A stretch of DNA of 64,000 nt from Methanolobus sp. UBA32 (GTDB taxonomy: Archaea; Halobacteriota; Methanosarcinia; Methanosarcinales; Methanosarcinaceae). The translations under genes were made by a program, and so were the position numbers. The notes under the pieces are model-generated. The model saw only the letters and a list, made by a program, of their open reading frames with translations, was not told the DNA's origin and made no database searches. The DNA lies in contig DAZF01000027.1 in NCBI GenBank assembly GCA_002507205.1, positions 1 to 64,000 of the forward strand, written 5' to 3'. Position 1 is the stretch's first letter, and every line of letters begins with the position of its first letter. Positions 45,720 through 55,900 of the stretch are shown here, in pieces.

Positions 45720-47267
45720 TTAATCCTGTTTCACAATAAGTGAGATTCCTGTCATCTGTGCAGGCTTCTCTATTCCAAGTATGTCCAGCATTGTAGGAGC
45801 TATGTCTGAAAGTTTTCCATCCCTTAATGCTATTCCTTCCTCGCTGCTTACCAGAAGGCACTTCACAGGATTGGATGTATGCGCAGTATGTGGTTTTCCT
45901 GTGTTGTAATCTATCATTTTCTCCGCGTTACCGTGGTCTGCTGTAATTATGGCAGCACCGCCTTTTTCCAGTATCGCATCGATTATCTTTCCCACACACC
46001 CGTCAATGGTCTCGACGGCTTTTACGGCCGCTTCGACGATACCTGTATGTCCCACCATGTCCATGTTGGCAAAATTAAGGATAATTACTGAATAATCATC
46101 ATGGAGTATTTTCCTGAACAGCTCATCGGTTACTTCATAGGCACTCATTTCAGGTTTAAGATCGTATGTGGCAACATCGGGTGATGGTATGAGGCATCTG
46201 TCCTCTCCAACATTCGGCTCTTCCACGCCGCCATTGAAGAAAAAGGTCACATGTGCGTACTTTTCAGTCTCAGCTATACGGAGCTGTTTCTTGTTGTGTT
46301 TGCTCAGAACCTCTCCAAGAGTGTTTTCAAAACTCTCAGCAGGGAATGCTATTGGAACATCGAGTTTCTCATCGTACTCTGCCATGCACACATAATGGAC
46401 TTCAGGTTTTGCCTTTCTCTCAAAGCCATTAAAATCCCTGTCAACAAGTGCATATGTCATCTGTCTTGCCCTGTCAGGACGGAAGTTGAAGAAAATAACA
46501 GCATCTCTGTCTTTTATCGTCGCAACGGGCTTTCCTTCCTTATCTGTGATGACGGTTGGTTTGACGAACTCATCATTCTCGCCCCTTTCATATGCCTGGC
46601 TGACAGCTGACACTGCATCCTCTGCAAAGATTCCCTCACCATTTGTGAGTGCGTTGTATGCAAGTTCTGTACGTTCCCAGCGTTTGTCACGGTCCATAGC
46701 ATAATACCTGCCACAAACTGTTGCGGTCTTTGCTATACCTGTGCTGCGGCAGAATTCCTCATGAGTTTTCATGTCCTCAAGAGCGGTCTGCGGGGGAACG
46801 TCTCTTCCATCCAGGAATGCGTGGATGTAGACATTTTCAACCCCTTCTTTTTTTGCCATTTCCACAAGGGCTCTCATGTGGTCTATGTGACTGTGTACTC
46901 CACCGTATGAGAACAGTCCCATAAGGTGCAATGAGGAGTCATTATTTTTCACATGCTCCATGGCTTCAAGAAAAACCGGGTTTTTGAAAAAAGAACCATC
47001 TTTTATGGATTTGTTGATGCGTGTGAGGTCCTGGTAAACGATCCTGCCTGCACCAATATTAAGGTGCCCTACTTCTGAGTTACCCATCTGTCCTTCTGGA
47101 AGCCCGACACCTTCTCCGGAAACTTCGATAAAACAGGAAGGATATTTTCCAGATAAAGAGTCAAGTACCGGGGTTCTTGCAGCCATTATCGCATTGCCAT
47201 GCTCTTCATGGGTGTATCCCCAGCCATCCAGTATCATCAGTAAAAGAGGTCCTTTCTCATGTGACAT
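45720..47267 (-). CDS. gpmI: 2,3-bisphosphoglycerate-independent phosphoglycerate mutase
   Basis: It interconverts 3- and 2-phosphoglycerate in glycolysis/gluconeogenesis with two Mn ions. Motifs are LMILDGWG (metal Asp), [17 protein letters not shown] with phosphorylated Ser64, [33 protein letters not shown] and ITADHGNAE. The length of 515 matches the bacterial-type GpmI rather than the shorter archaeal ApgM. The long form is known in Methanosarcina-type genomes. It is divergent from nothing nearby; the MATE gene lies 47 bp upstream on the same strand. Confidence 0.96.
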   Translation of the reverse strand: MSHEKGPLLLMILDGWGYTHEEHGNAIMAARTPVLDSLSGKYPSCFIEVSGEGVGLPEGQMGNSEVGHLNIGAGRIVYQDLTRINKSIKDGSFFKNPVFLEAMEHVKNNDSSLHLMGLFSYGGVHSHIDHMRALVEMAKKEGVENVYIHAFLDGRDVPPQTALEDMKTHEEFCRSTGIAKTATVCGRYYAMDRDKRWERTELAYNALTNGEGIFAEDAVSAVSQAYERGENDEFVKPTVITDKEGKPVATIKDRDAVIFFNFRPDRARQMTYALVDRDFNGFERKAKPEVHYVCMAEYDEKLDVPIAFPAESFENTLGEVLSKHNKKQLRIAETEKYAHVTFFFNGGVEEPNVGEDRCLIPSPDVATYDLKPEMSAYEVTDELFRKILHDDYSVIILNFANMDMVGHTGIVEAAVKAVETIDGCVGKIIDAILEKGGAAIITADHGNAEKMIDYNTGKPHTAHTSNPVKCLLVSSEEGIALRDGKLSDIAPTMLDILGIEKPAQMTGISLIVKQD

Positions 47268-47314
47268 GGGTTCAGAATTGTTCTGATGGTTTTTAAATGC
47301 GTTGTATTATGAGG

Positions 47315-48784
47315 TCAGGATGATGTGATATTCTCACCCATAATTGTCAGTATTCTGAGCTCCTTTATCACCATCACGAAAGTGAGCAAGAATGCAAGGC
47401 TATCTGATAATGGAAATGCCATCCACACGCCTGTCAGCTGGAAGAAATGCGGAAGTATTATCACAAGAGGTATCAGGAACAACAGCTGTCGGCTCATGGC
47501 CAATAAAAAGGATGGACGTGCTTTTCCGATAGCCTGGTAAAGGGATGCACCTACTACCTGAAAACCTACAAGCGGGAGTGCCATTACCATTATGCGTGTT
47601 GCATACTTGCCGGATGATATCAACTGCTGATCAGTGGTGAATATACTGAACAATTGTTCCGGGAATACGAGAAGCAGTATGAATCCCAGGATTGCCATTG
47701 TGGTTGTGACAAACATTGAGAGTTTCACTGATTCTATTACCCTGGAAAAGTTCTTTGCACCATAGTTGAACCCGACTATCGGCTGCAATCCCTGTATGAT
47801 TCCGTACATTGGCATAAAAGTGAACATGAACAAACGGTTGACAACACCAAAAACGGCGATTGCAACATCTCCTCCCCCATAGACCAGGAGAACATTGTTC
47901 AAAACAATTACCATAAGGCTGCTTGATGCATTCCTTGCAAGGGGTCCCATTCCAATTGAAATGCTTTCCCGGGCGATATCCCATTTAGGCATCAGATTTT
48001 TTGTATGGAATCGCAGGCTGGAGTTGCCAGAGGCAAAATACCATACGATGAATAAGGCTCCTGTGACCTGGGCAAGAACCGTTGCAATGGCTGCTCCCTT
48101 CACTCCCAATCCAAAACCGTACATGTACAGGGGTTCGATCACAATACCCAGTTTATCGGCAAGAAAATTGAATTCTATGTATCCAGAGTTGAAGATAAAG
48201 AACGGGTCAAGTATGATATTCACAAGGGCTGATACCAGCATGGTATACATTGCAACTTTAGCATTCCCTTCTGCACGCACGACATTGTTCATTGCAAGTG
48301 CGAACATGAAGAATATGGCCCCGTAGAGTATCACGCTGAGGTATTCTGTGGCGTATGGCAGAATTGTGTCAGTAGCCCCGAACAACCGCAGAATGGGTGT
48401 GATGAATATGCTTCCAGCTATGCAGATGACCGCACTTGTTATCAGGACAAGGGACAGCACGTTTCCCATTACATTTTCAGCCCTGTCTATATTCCTCTCA
48501 CCAAGACTTCGCGAGATAATAGAAGCACCGCCAATACCAATGGCAAGCGCAATAGCCATGACTATCATCATGATAGGGAACGCAACTGCAATCCCTGCGA
48601 TACCCTGTACGCTGCTCTCTCCGAGTGCCTGGCCTACAAAAACGGTATCTACCAGGTTATACAGAGCCTGGACTAACATTCCTATCGTGGCGGGTGCGGA
48701 TAGTTTGAAAAGGAGTTTGCCTATGCTTTCATCAGCCAAGAGTCTACTTCGTTCGTGCAAATCATGTGCCTTCTTTCCTGGCAA
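47315..48784 (-). CDS. MATE-family efflux transporter
   Basis: A 12-helix exporter, probably of cationic drugs or metabolites by Na+ or H+ antiport. MATE features are LFKLSAPATIGMLVQALYNLVDTVFVGQALG and, in the second half, ESISIGMGPLARNASSSLMVIVLNN and PIVGFNYGAKNF. The length of 489 is slightly long. The open frame begins at a TTG lacking a ribosome site. A second TTG 24 bases downstream (48760) has GAAGG 8 bases before it and may be the true start. Same strand as gpmI. Confidence 0.92.
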   Translation of the reverse strand: MPGKKAHDLHERSRLLADESIGKLLFKLSAPATIGMLVQALYNLVDTVFVGQALGESSVQGIAGIAVAFPIMMIVMAIALAIGIGGASIISRSLGERNIDRAENVMGNVLSLVLITSAVICIAGSIFITPILRLFGATDTILPYATEYLSVILYGAIFFMFALAMNNVVRAEGNAKVAMYTMLVSALVNIILDPFFIFNSGYIEFNFLADKLGIVIEPLYMYGFGLGVKGAAIATVLAQVTGALFIVWYFASGNSSLRFHTKNLMPKWDIARESISIGMGPLARNASSSLMVIVLNNVLLVYGGGDVAIAVFGVVNRLFMFTFMPMYGIIQGLQPIVGFNYGAKNFSRVIESVKLSMFVTTTMAILGFILLLVFPEQLFSIFTTDQQLISSGKYATRIMVMALPLVGFQVVGASLYQAIGKARPSFLLAMSRQLLFLIPLVIILPHFFQLTGVWMAFPLSDSLAFLLTFVMVIKELRILTIMGENITSS

Positions 48785-48888
48785 ACAGGATGGAACTAAT
48801 AGACTTGATCGATGTATTTATCCCTTTTCTTCCGATGCATTTGAAATGCAGTTTTCCAGATTCTTTGAAAGATTCTCTGCTTTCTAAT

Positions 48889-49218
48889 TTATGCTGTTCT
48901 TATATGTTTGAGCATCAGGTTGAACAGAAGCAAGAGGTTTGTTTCAAAAAAGATGATCTCACTGTCACTTCTATCCTTTCTGCTTGCATTGAGCAGGGTG
49001 AACTCAAGGTCTTTTTCAGCTTCCATACGTATTCTTGAATATGGGTCAGGACTTTCACGTCTTTCAATTGATATGGTCTTTGCAACTGTAAAAGGATCCA
49101 GGTATTTATTGACCCAGCAATTCAGTTCTTTTCTGTATCTTGCAGTGAGTGCCATGTTCCTTATTCTTTGAAGTGCACTCTGCTTGTTGTCTTCATAGTA
49201 TGTGATCCAATCCGACAT
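48889..49218 (-). CDS. Hypothetical helical protein
   Basis: A 109-residue, mostly helical charged protein (MSDWITYYEDNKQSALQRIRNM...). It has no cysteine cluster or membrane segment; one Cys lies in KELNCWVNKYLDPF. Ends LLLLFNLMLKHIRTA. I do not recognise a family. It is on the same strand as the MATE gene, about 100 bp upstream of it. Codon use looks like that of its neighbours. Confidence 0.65.
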   Translation of the reverse strand: MSDWITYYEDNKQSALQRIRNMALTARYRKELNCWVNKYLDPFTVAKTISIERRESPDPYSRIRMEAEKDLEFTLLNASRKDRSDSEIIFFETNLLLLFNLMLKHIRTA

Positions 49219-49419
49219 TCTATTACCCCTTTCATTTTACCCAAAATGATTAAACAAATCCCATGTATTAATTTGTCAGTTCAGTAATATTAAATATCTC
49301 CGAAACAATATTTCTATTTATTTGTTAATATCTATTTTATGTTTCAACATTTGTGAATTGTTTGCAGATCACGTCATCTATTTATGCCAATATGGTCACT
49401 TTTTCATAGGGAGTTAAAA

Positions 49420-49818
49420 ATGGAAGAACCTATAAAGAAGACCGATGAGCAGTGGAAGGATGTATTGACTAAGGACCAGTTCATCGTACTGAGACAGAAG
49501 GGTACAGAAGCGCCTTTTACAGGTAAGTATTATGCGAACAAAGAGAAAGGCACCTACCTGTGTGCAGCATGCGGACAGGAGCTATTCAGTTCGGATACCA
49601 AGTTCGATTCAGGTACGGGATGGCCCAGTTTTTTCAAGCCGATATCCGAAGATAGGGTAACACGCAAAGAGGACAACAGTCATTTGATGGAGAGGACCGA
49701 AGTTGTCTGCAGCAGGTGCGGAAGCCATCTTGGTCACGTTTTCAATGATGGGCCTGCGCCCACAGGAGAACGGTTCTGTATGAATTCCATATCACTTGAT
49801 TTTAAAAAAGAGGATTAA
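49420..49818 (+). CDS. msrB: Peptide-methionine (R)-S-oxide reductase
   Basis: It repairs methionine-R-sulfoxide in proteins. The zinc site is formed by CAACGQELF and [12 protein letters not shown], the substrate region is [12 protein letters not shown], and the catalytic Cys lies in [13 protein letters not shown]. The length of 132 is typical. The ATG with GGGAG 7 bases upstream was chosen over a longer open frame starting 36 bases earlier. It converges on a lipoprotein gene across two hairpins. Confidence 0.96.
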   Translation: MEEPIKKTDEQWKDVLTKDQFIVLRQKGTEAPFTGKYYANKEKGTYLCAACGQELFSSDTKFDSGTGWPSFFKPISEDRVTRKEDNSHLMERTEVVCSRCGSHLGHVFNDGPAPTGERFCMNSISLDFKKED

Positions 49819-49837
49819 AAGTTTGATCTAAAATTAG

Positions 49838-49880
49838 TTTGAGGCTAAAAAGCCTCAAAAACCTTAAGCCTTATGGCTTA
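49838..49880. terminator. Two tandem hairpins between convergent msrB and lipoprotein genes
   Basis: TTTGAGGCT (49838-49846) pairs with AGCCTCAAA (49851-49859) over an AAAA loop. TAAGCC (49865-49870) pairs with GGCTTA (49875-49880) over TTAT. Both are perfect and lie within the 65-bp gap between the two stops, consistent with a bidirectional terminator. Confidence 0.6.
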
Positions 49881-49883
49881 GAT

Positions 49884-50306
49884 TTACCTGACTGTTACTG
49901 TAAGTGTCATGTCTGGGACATCTACTACACTGAAAGTATAAGTGCCGCTTTCAGTGAATGTGTATGTAAACACATCGTTTGAATCCATTTCCTGGTCTTC
50001 AAAGAGACCATCATCACTGACAAGCACATAGGTGTTCTGTGGTTTATAGTTTCTCCAGGCTATGGAATCCCCTCTGTTGATTTCAAGTTCAGAAGGTTTC
50101 ATCATACCGTAGTATTCCATCCTGACGGCGTAATCCTGTGCTTCACCAACTATGGGCTCGGAGTCTATCGCTGCATCTTCTGGTGTAGTTTCTTCTGTTT
50201 CTTCTACTTCATCCACCACAGTATCTTCTGTATTATCGGCACATCCGCTCACAAGCACGCCTGCAAGCATTATTATTGTAATCAATATCAGCCATTTTTT
50301 TGTCAT
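49884..50306 (-). CDS. Cupredoxin-like lipoprotein lacking copper ligands
   Basis: A 140-residue exported lipoprotein with signal LILITIIMLAGVLVSGC (SGC lipobox) and an acidic Thr-rich stalk. The C-terminal ~80 residues have a cupredoxin layout (MKPSELEINRGDSIAWRN, then FTYTFTESGTYTFSVVDVPDMTLTVTV). In a true blue-copper protein the last loop carries Cys, His and Met. Here the Cys and His are absent (only Met remains), so copper binding is unlikely. It converges with msrB. Confidence 0.78.
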   Translation of the reverse strand: MTKKWLILITIIMLAGVLVSGCADNTEDTVVDEVEETEETTPEDAAIDSEPIVGEAQDYAVRMEYYGMMKPSELEINRGDSIAWRNYKPQNTYVLVSDDGLFEDQEMDSNDVFTYTFTESGTYTFSVVDVPDMTLTVTVR

Positions 50307-50435
50307 ATTTTACCACCCTATTCTATTTTGTTTCTGTAATTATTGTTAAATTAGCCTTTCCCGGTTATATATCATATTTGGTTCAGGAACTGCTTTTGGG
50401 GATACATTTATACGGCATATCGCAAAATAAAGGCT

Positions 50436-50723
50436 ATGGACACATCCCTTATATTTTTTATGTATTTGCTGCTGATGAATATAGTAGCATTTTCCCTGAT
50501 GGGAATTGACAAAAGGAAAGCTAAAAAAAATGAGTACAGGATTCCTGAAAAGACTCTCTTCCTGTGGGCAATTGCCGGTGGAAGTCTTGGTTCTATTGCA
50601 GGGATGTATCTTTTCCGTCACAAGACCAGACATCCCAGTTTTCAGATAGGAATGCCTTTGATCCTGTTGGTTCAGATATACGTTTTTATTCGTTTTCTGA
50701 TCCCGCTTTATGCTCTGAGCTGA
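50436..50723 (+). CDS. DUF1294 membrane protein
   Basis: A 95-residue protein with about three membrane helices and the DUF1294 hallmark MGIDKRKAKKNEYRIPEKTLFLWAIAGGSLGSIAGMYLFRHKTRHPSFQIGMP (described in parts: MGIDKRKAKK, RIPEKTL, GGSLGS, FRHKTRHP). The family is widespread and uncharacterised. It converges on the next gene with a 15-bp gap. Confidence 0.88.
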   Translation: MDTSLIFFMYLLLMNIVAFSLMGIDKRKAKKNEYRIPEKTLFLWAIAGGSLGSIAGMYLFRHKTRHPSFQIGMPLILLVQIYVFIRFLIPLYALS

Positions 50724-50738
50724 TACGTGAGGCGGAGT

Positions 50739-51098
50739 TCAGAACTCCAGCCTTTCCATTTCCTTTAGTATTTTCGGAGTGAAATCCGTGAAATTCTGTA
50801 TTCCGCCAGTCCATGCTGCGATCATCATAGCATCCTTGACTTCCTGGGCAGTTGCGCCAAACTTCTTCAACCTCTGGAGTATCTTTACGGCACTCTCTGT
50901 CTTCAGGTTAGAGCAGGCTATGGTAAATACGAGTAAATGCTTGTCTTTTTTGGAAAGCCCGTTCTCCCTTTCAGCCCACACAGCAGTGTAGAATCCCGCC
51001 AGAGCATCTGAGAACCCTTCATCCAGTTTCTTTGCATAAACCACGGACCTTGGCTGGAATCCCTTGACATCCAATGCATCATTTGTTTCTTCTGACAT
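50739..51098 (-). CDS. Carboxymuconolactone decarboxylase-like protein without CxxC
   Basis: A 119-residue AhpD-fold protein (GLSKKDKHLLVFTIACSNLKTESAV, then FGATAQEVKDAMMIAAWTGG). Unlike the protein at 42387 it lacks the CxxC redox pair; only one Cys (IACSN) lies in the position region. Peroxidase activity is therefore doubtful. The open frame extends 31 codons further upstream, but I start at the ATG giving MSEETNDAL, since the upstream residues look unrelated. No clear ribosome site. Confidence 0.75.
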   Translation of the reverse strand: MSEETNDALDVKGFQPRSVVYAKKLDEGFSDALAGFYTAVWAERENGLSKKDKHLLVFTIACSNLKTESAVKILQRLKKFGATAQEVKDAMMIAAWTGGIQNFTDFTPKILKEMERLEF

Positions 51099-51314
51099 AT
51101 TTATCAATAGAGATTTAGCAGGAAACGATTTAATGCTTTCTTTGGAGATTCTTTTTGTATGCAGGATATGGGTGGTTTTTCTGAAGTGCAATTATGTGCG
51201 ATAGCTGCCAACATCGAACTTTGATTATTAGATTATGTGCTGAATGTCTTGCTTTTCTGAGATTTCAGGTTCATAATAGAAAACTTTTAATTCAGGTGCA
51301 GAGTAACTTTCATC

Positions 51315-52352
51315 ATGTCTCTTGAAAACTACGGGGTTCTGAAAGGAAGGCCAAAGGATTGTAAATGTGGAAAGGGTAAAAGTTCCCATTATCAGGTACT
51401 TGTGCACGATGGGAAAAATGAGCATCGTGTTGCCGTTAATGTAAGTTCAAGGGTAGATCCTTCCGAGCTGCTGTATTTCGTAGATGACAATTTCAGTCAC
51501 CCGATTACTGATAAACTTCAAAACCTCGAAATGGGGTATAAGAGGCTTGACAATACTTCAAGGGAGATACGTCTTGATTATGTCCGTGGTGGACTCTTTG
51601 ACGTGTCGAAGATGGTACCTTTAAAGTGCGATATTCCAGGTCCTTCAAATGACCTCAATGAACTCATACAGAAATACGTGAAGCAAGCTGTCAGCATGAG
51701 CAGCAGCATGATATATGCTTTCGGTGAAAGATGGGGTCCTGAATCATTTCTGCCGGACAGCTTTTTTGGTTTCAGGCCTGGCAGCGGTATCCATGATATC
51801 CATATGAATCAGGGAAATTCTCCAAAGTGGCAAGGCGACGATGCTCCTAATCAGGACGGAGGCCTGCTGATCCATTTGCCGGAAGAGAACAGGTGGGTAG
51901 CTATTTTCCTGGCCTTCCAGTCCCAGTGTTTCAATACAGATGATCTGACCGGTCATTGCCTGCCTGATGGGAAGAAGATCACTTCAGAACCATGTGATGA
52001 ATCCAAGATCACACCTGATGTCACTGTTCCTGCCGGCTCTGTCAAGATCATTGCAGCACTTGTAGACCCAATAGGTGTTGATACGGGCAAAGAGGCCATA
52101 ACCCTGTTCAACGCCTCTCCCGAAGATATCAATCTCGATGGCTGGTACATTCAGGATGGTCCGGGAAGAAAATCATTACTCAAAGGTGAGATAAGCACAG
52201 GTTCAGGCACACGCATACTACTTTCAGGAAAAGGTGTAATACTCTCCAATAATGGAGGACAGCTCAGCCTGTATGATAACAAGGGTGCATTGAGGCAGGA
52301 GGTAAAATATACCGGCAGGGAAGTCAGGTCCGGCTGGACCATTGTCTTCTGA
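51315..52352 (+). CDS. DUF2278 (YukJ-like) protein with C-terminal lamin-tail domain
   Basis: A 345-residue two-domain protein. The N-terminal ~225 residues match DUF2278: YGVLKGRPKDCKCGKGKSSHYQVLV, RLDYVRGGLFDVSKM, MIYAFGERWGP, PGSGIHDIHMNQGN and DGGLLIHLPEENRWVAIFLAFQSQ. The C-terminal ~90 residues are an Ig-like lamin-tail domain (ITLFNASPEDINLDGWYIQDGPGR, GSGTRILLSGKGVILSNNGG). No signal peptide is seen. The family is of unknown function. It is monocistronic. Confidence 0.83.
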   Translation: MSLENYGVLKGRPKDCKCGKGKSSHYQVLVHDGKNEHRVAVNVSSRVDPSELLYFVDDNFSHPITDKLQNLEMGYKRLDNTSREIRLDYVRGGLFDVSKMVPLKCDIPGPSNDLNELIQKYVKQAVSMSSSMIYAFGERWGPESFLPDSFFGFRPGSGIHDIHMNQGNSPKWQGDDAPNQDGGLLIHLPEENRWVAIFLAFQSQCFNTDDLTGHCLPDGKKITSEPCDESKITPDVTVPAGSVKIIAALVDPIGVDTGKEAITLFNASPEDINLDGWYIQDGPGRKSLLKGEISTGSGTRILLSGKGVILSNNGGQLSLYDNKGALRQEVKYTGREVRSGWTIVF

Positions 52353-52411
52353 TCGTACTCTGCCCTTTCTTTTCTTTTTTTACTGGTAAAAGTTGATTCT
52401 CTGATCTGTTT

Positions 52412-55400
52412 TCACGTTGTCAGTCTCTTATATAACAACGGCAGCGTCTCAGGTAACATAAGAGCGTCATCGATTATTGTGTATCCGACGTCAGAAAAGA
52501 TATTATCGAGGTACTCTCCCGGATTCCTGTCGACAGTTATACAGAAGAAGTGCATTCCACGAGCTCTTCCTTCACTGATGGCAACCCTTGTATCTTCCTG
52601 TGCAAGGTCACCCTGATAGGAATCTTCCCCCTTTGACCTGTCATAGGGTTCGCCGTCGGAGAGCAGTACAAGCATCTTTGTCCTTGCGCCTGCATGCTCC
52701 AGTTTTTTAATGGAATGGCGAATGGCAGGACCAAGGCGTGTATTGGATGCAGGTTGAAGAATACTAATTCTGCGTGCCACATTATCTGAGAGTTCTTCAT
52801 CGAATTCCTTGATGACAAAATACTCAACATCATCCCTGCTCTTTCCGGAAAATGCATAGATGGCATAATTGTCCCCTATGCTCTCAAGCGCCTGGCTCAT
52901 TATTATCAGGGAATCCTTTTCAACATTCAGTATGCTCCTGCCGTCAGCACCAAGGATCTTGCGTGTGGAGGCACTGACATCCATGAGGAAAAGGGTTGCC
53001 ACGTCTCTTTCGTGTTTGTCCCACCTGAGATACAGTCCTTCATCGGGGTTTATTCCGCACTTCTTTGCGATGAGCGAGTCTATGAAAGCATCGATGTCAA
53101 TTTCAGTTCCGTCATTTTGTCCTTTCATCCTGTGAAAAGCTTCAGGTTTCATCAGGCTGAACGTGTGCTTCAGGAGGGATATCTCATTCCCGTAGCGTTC
53201 CATTGCTTTTGTATAGTAAGATGTGGAGCCGCCGATAGGTTCTATTTCATTGACCGTACTCCAGTCCGACCTGTAATCGTTGATAACTGAGTCCCACTCA
53301 TCATATTTGTAGCTTCCAAGCACTCTCCAGTTATTGTCCAGATTATGTGTGGGTTTCTCGGTAGCTTTTTCTTTAGGCCTGTTCTCCTGGGCAGTGAGGT
53401 CCGTCTCGGTTTCGGGAATGAAAATCTTAATGACATTCTCAAAAGGCTTTGTCATCATCGGGTCCTTTGACCCGGTAGCACCGATATCCATGCCTCGGTA
53501 GCCTATGTTTTTTAACATTTCATATTCTACCGGTTCAAGAGGGCCAAAATATCCGTCAAGCACGGCATATATCTCAAAAGCAGTCTCAAGTGCTGATAAT
53601 GTGCTTGAATCTTCCCTGAATATAGTATCTTCAAGGATTTCCCTTATCTTGTCCAGAATCTCCCTGGTAGTTTCACTTATGTTAAATGCAGGCTCATGTC
53701 CGGTAGATATCCACAACAATGCTTCCATGAATTCTTCAAGTCCGCTCTTTGGTGCAGGTCTCACCAAAAGCATCTTATGTCGTACATTTTCAAGGTCAGA
53801 ACGCACACCCCGGTAGTGGTCCATTATCATGTACTCAACACGAGCATCCTCCAGAACTCCCAATATGGTTGCTGCCAGTATCTGGTTGGGTAAAAGTGAG
53901 AGTATATCGATGATATCGATCGGTTCCTTACTCTGGGTATCCGGTGAAAACCCTTGATCTTCTTTTTGAATTGGATACTTTGTACTGATCTTTTCCATAA
54001 GAACAGCAGCATTTTCATGAGTAATATCCATCGAGCTGAAACGGATGTGACCAACCTCATGCATCACACTGAGTTTGTAGATCTTGAAATTTTCTTCAAT
54101 GTCCTCGTATATCCTCATCTTTGGTGCAAGATATATCGTATTTCCCGCAATGATCGGATTCATATCCTGTGTTTCTACCTGAGGCGGCAGTGTTGCCATT
54201 GAACGTATTATAAAATTAGTATTTGATAGTCCAAGAGCATAGTATCTCAATACGTTTGCCACTTTTTTGAGAGTAATTGAGCCGGTAAGTTCTTCTATGA
54301 ATTCATTGGAGCTTTTCGATTCAAGTGAGAAATAAGCCTTTCCGGCAGGTGCTTTATCTTCAATGTTCTCCAGTCCTTTCAAAGCCCATTCTTCCAGCTC
54401 ACTGATGTCCAGCTTTTCCAGTATTGGGGAAGAGTGTGAAAAGTAATCTATTGCCAGTTTTCTGTCCTTTGCATAGATCTTCATCCCTATATCTGCCCAC
54501 TTACCTGCATTTTCAGGTTTTGTATTCCCTACAAAAAGACCAAGATCTTTAAAGAATGCACTGGCAAGAGCACCCTCTTTTCCAAGAAGCCGATTTGCTA
54601 TCCTGAATATCTCATCATGGTATTGCGGAGATATCTTGCTTAAAGCCTGAACGGAGTTTCCAAAATAAGCAGAAGCTAAAGCCGGATTCTGTATTCCTAT
54701 TCCTTCTCCTGTGCCAGCCCATTCATCGAACATTTCTGATGTGAACAGAATATAAGCCTCTGAAGCATTATCAAAATAAGCAGGAACGCATTCAGGCTGT
54801 ATATCTGCAAGCTGAATGCCCCTGTCTATCAGTAATGATCTGATATCCCGGTCTGTATCCTCAGAATATTTTCCAAGTGCAAGGCTTGCCTGAATGAAAG
54901 TCCTGAGTGCCTTTTTGTTATCCGTGAAAGAGGCTATGCCCTTGTCTTTCCATTCTTCCACTTCAGTCAGTTCCAGCTTGTCGGGATATTGTGTAATGGT
55001 ATTCAAAAACAACTTTGCACTTTCGTTATCTGTGCTTGCAAGGTCAGTCGCAATATCCATGAGGAAGACAAGATCATGTTCATCAGCAGTCTCCATTATT
55101 TTTCCTGCATTCCTGAACAATGCCATTGCAGGCGCTTCACCGAATTCCAGGATCATGTCCATTGAAACGAGGAGTTCTTTTCTCCTGTGTGGCGGGACCG
55201 ATGGAAGTATCTTTCCTGTCAGGTTTATGAGTTCTATGGCAGTGAGCCAGTGGCTTTTGCTGATGCTTTCTGTGATATGGCAGAATAGAGTGAATTCTTC
55301 GGTTGTGAGTAACGAATTAAGCTGGATGAGGTGTTCAAAATAAGCTTCTGAAACCTTTATGTTGATAGTTCCAAGTTCCTTTCCTGTTTCTACAAGTGCC

Positions 55401-55900
55401 TGAAACCGTCCCGGTTCTGCGGACACGACCACCTTTCCAGTGTGTTTAAAATATGCAATTGCCATCCATTTGTTCTGTTCGGAGAGGGCTATGCCTGTGT
55501 TCGTCCAGTTTTCAAGAAGTTCCAGACCACCTTTTTTGATGATCGGCATTGATGAATCAAAGAATCCTTCACAACAGGAAACACTCAGTTTTGAGATGTT
55601 CCTTGCAAGGGAGAGCCAGTTCTCAAATTCATTTTTTCCGATGGACTTGTAAACTCCGGGAGCAGCACCCAGATAGGCTATGAGCACCCTCATGCCACGT
55701 TTGAAGGCACCTTTCCCGGCGTGAAGCACTGCTTCCAGCTCTTGATCATCTAAATCTTCAAAACCTGCTGCCAATCTGGAAATATCAGAACTGTCGACGG
55801 AACCGGTAAGTTTTGGAAAATGAGATGCTATCAGTCCGCTTATCTTTTCCATTGTGGCAGGTTTTTGTTCACTTCTGTCTTCTGCCGGCGTATTATTCAC
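52412..55900 (-). CDS. NorD/CobT-like VWA protein with long helical-repeat N-terminus and HEVGH motif
   Basis: A 1162-residue cytoplasmic protein paired with a MoxR ATPase. Residues ~1-560 consist of imperfect ~36-40-residue helical repeats (pattern A-AYF---...-W---G). Residues 600-690 contain HEVGH at 614-618 and EDARVE at 684-689, together resembling a zinc-metalloprotease-like site seen in NorD/CobT relatives. The C-terminal ~190 residues are a von Willebrand A domain with MIDAS DVSAS at 974-978. NorD/CbbO proteins work with NorQ/CbbQ ATPases to activate metalloenzymes. The target here is unknown: no nitric oxide reductase or Rubisco gene is in the window. It overlaps the ATPase gene by 4 bp. 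Confidence 0.88.
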   Translation of the reverse strand: MNNTPAEDRSEQKPATMEKISGLIASHFPKLTGSVDSSDISRLAAGFEDLDDQELEAVLHAGKGAFKRGMRVLIAYLGAAPGVYKSIGKNEFENWLSLARNISKLSVSCCEGFFDSSMPIIKKGGLELLENWTNTGIALSEQNKWMAIAYFKHTGKVVVSAEPGRFQALVETGKELGTINIKVSEAYFEHLIQLNSLLTTEEFTLFCHITESISKSHWLTAIELINLTGKILPSVPPHRRKELLVSMDMILEFGEAPAMALFRNAGKIMETADEHDLVFLMDIATDLASTDNESAKLFLNTITQYPDKLELTEVEEWKDKGIASFTDNKKALRTFIQASLALGKYSEDTDRDIRSLLIDRGIQLADIQPECVPAYFDNASEAYILFTSEMFDEWAGTGEGIGIQNPALASAYFGNSVQALSKISPQYHDEIFRIANRLLGKEGALASAFFKDLGLFVGNTKPENAGKWADIGMKIYAKDRKLAIDYFSHSSPILEKLDISELEEWALKGLENIEDKAPAGKAYFSLESKSSNEFIEELTGSITLKKVANVLRYYALGLSNTNFIIRSMATLPPQVETQDMNPIIAGNTIYLAPKMRIYEDIEENFKIYKLSVMHEVGHIRFSSMDITHENAAVLMEKISTKYPIQKEDQGFSPDTQSKEPIDIIDILSLLPNQILAATILGVLEDARVEYMIMDHYRGVRSDLENVRHKMLLVRPAPKSGLEEFMEALLWISTGHEPAFNISETTREILDKIREILEDTIFREDSSTLSALETAFEIYAVLDGYFGPLEPVEYEMLKNIGYRGMDIGATGSKDPMMTKPFENVIKIFIPETETDLTAQENRPKEKATEKPTHNLDNNWRVLGSYKYDEWDSVINDYRSDWSTVNEIEPIGGSTSYYTKAMERYGNEISLLKHTFSLMKPEAFHRMKGQNDGTEIDIDAFIDSLIAKKCGINPDEGLYLRWDKHERDVATLFLMDVSASTRKILGADGRSILNVEKDSLIIMSQALESIGDNYAIYAFSGKSRDDVEYFVIKEFDEELSDNVARRISILQPASNTRLGPAIRHSIKKLEHAGARTKMLVLLSDGEPYDRSKGEDSYQGDLAQEDTRVAISEGRARGMHFFCITVDRNPGEYLDNIFSDVGYTIIDDALMLPETLPLLYKRLTT

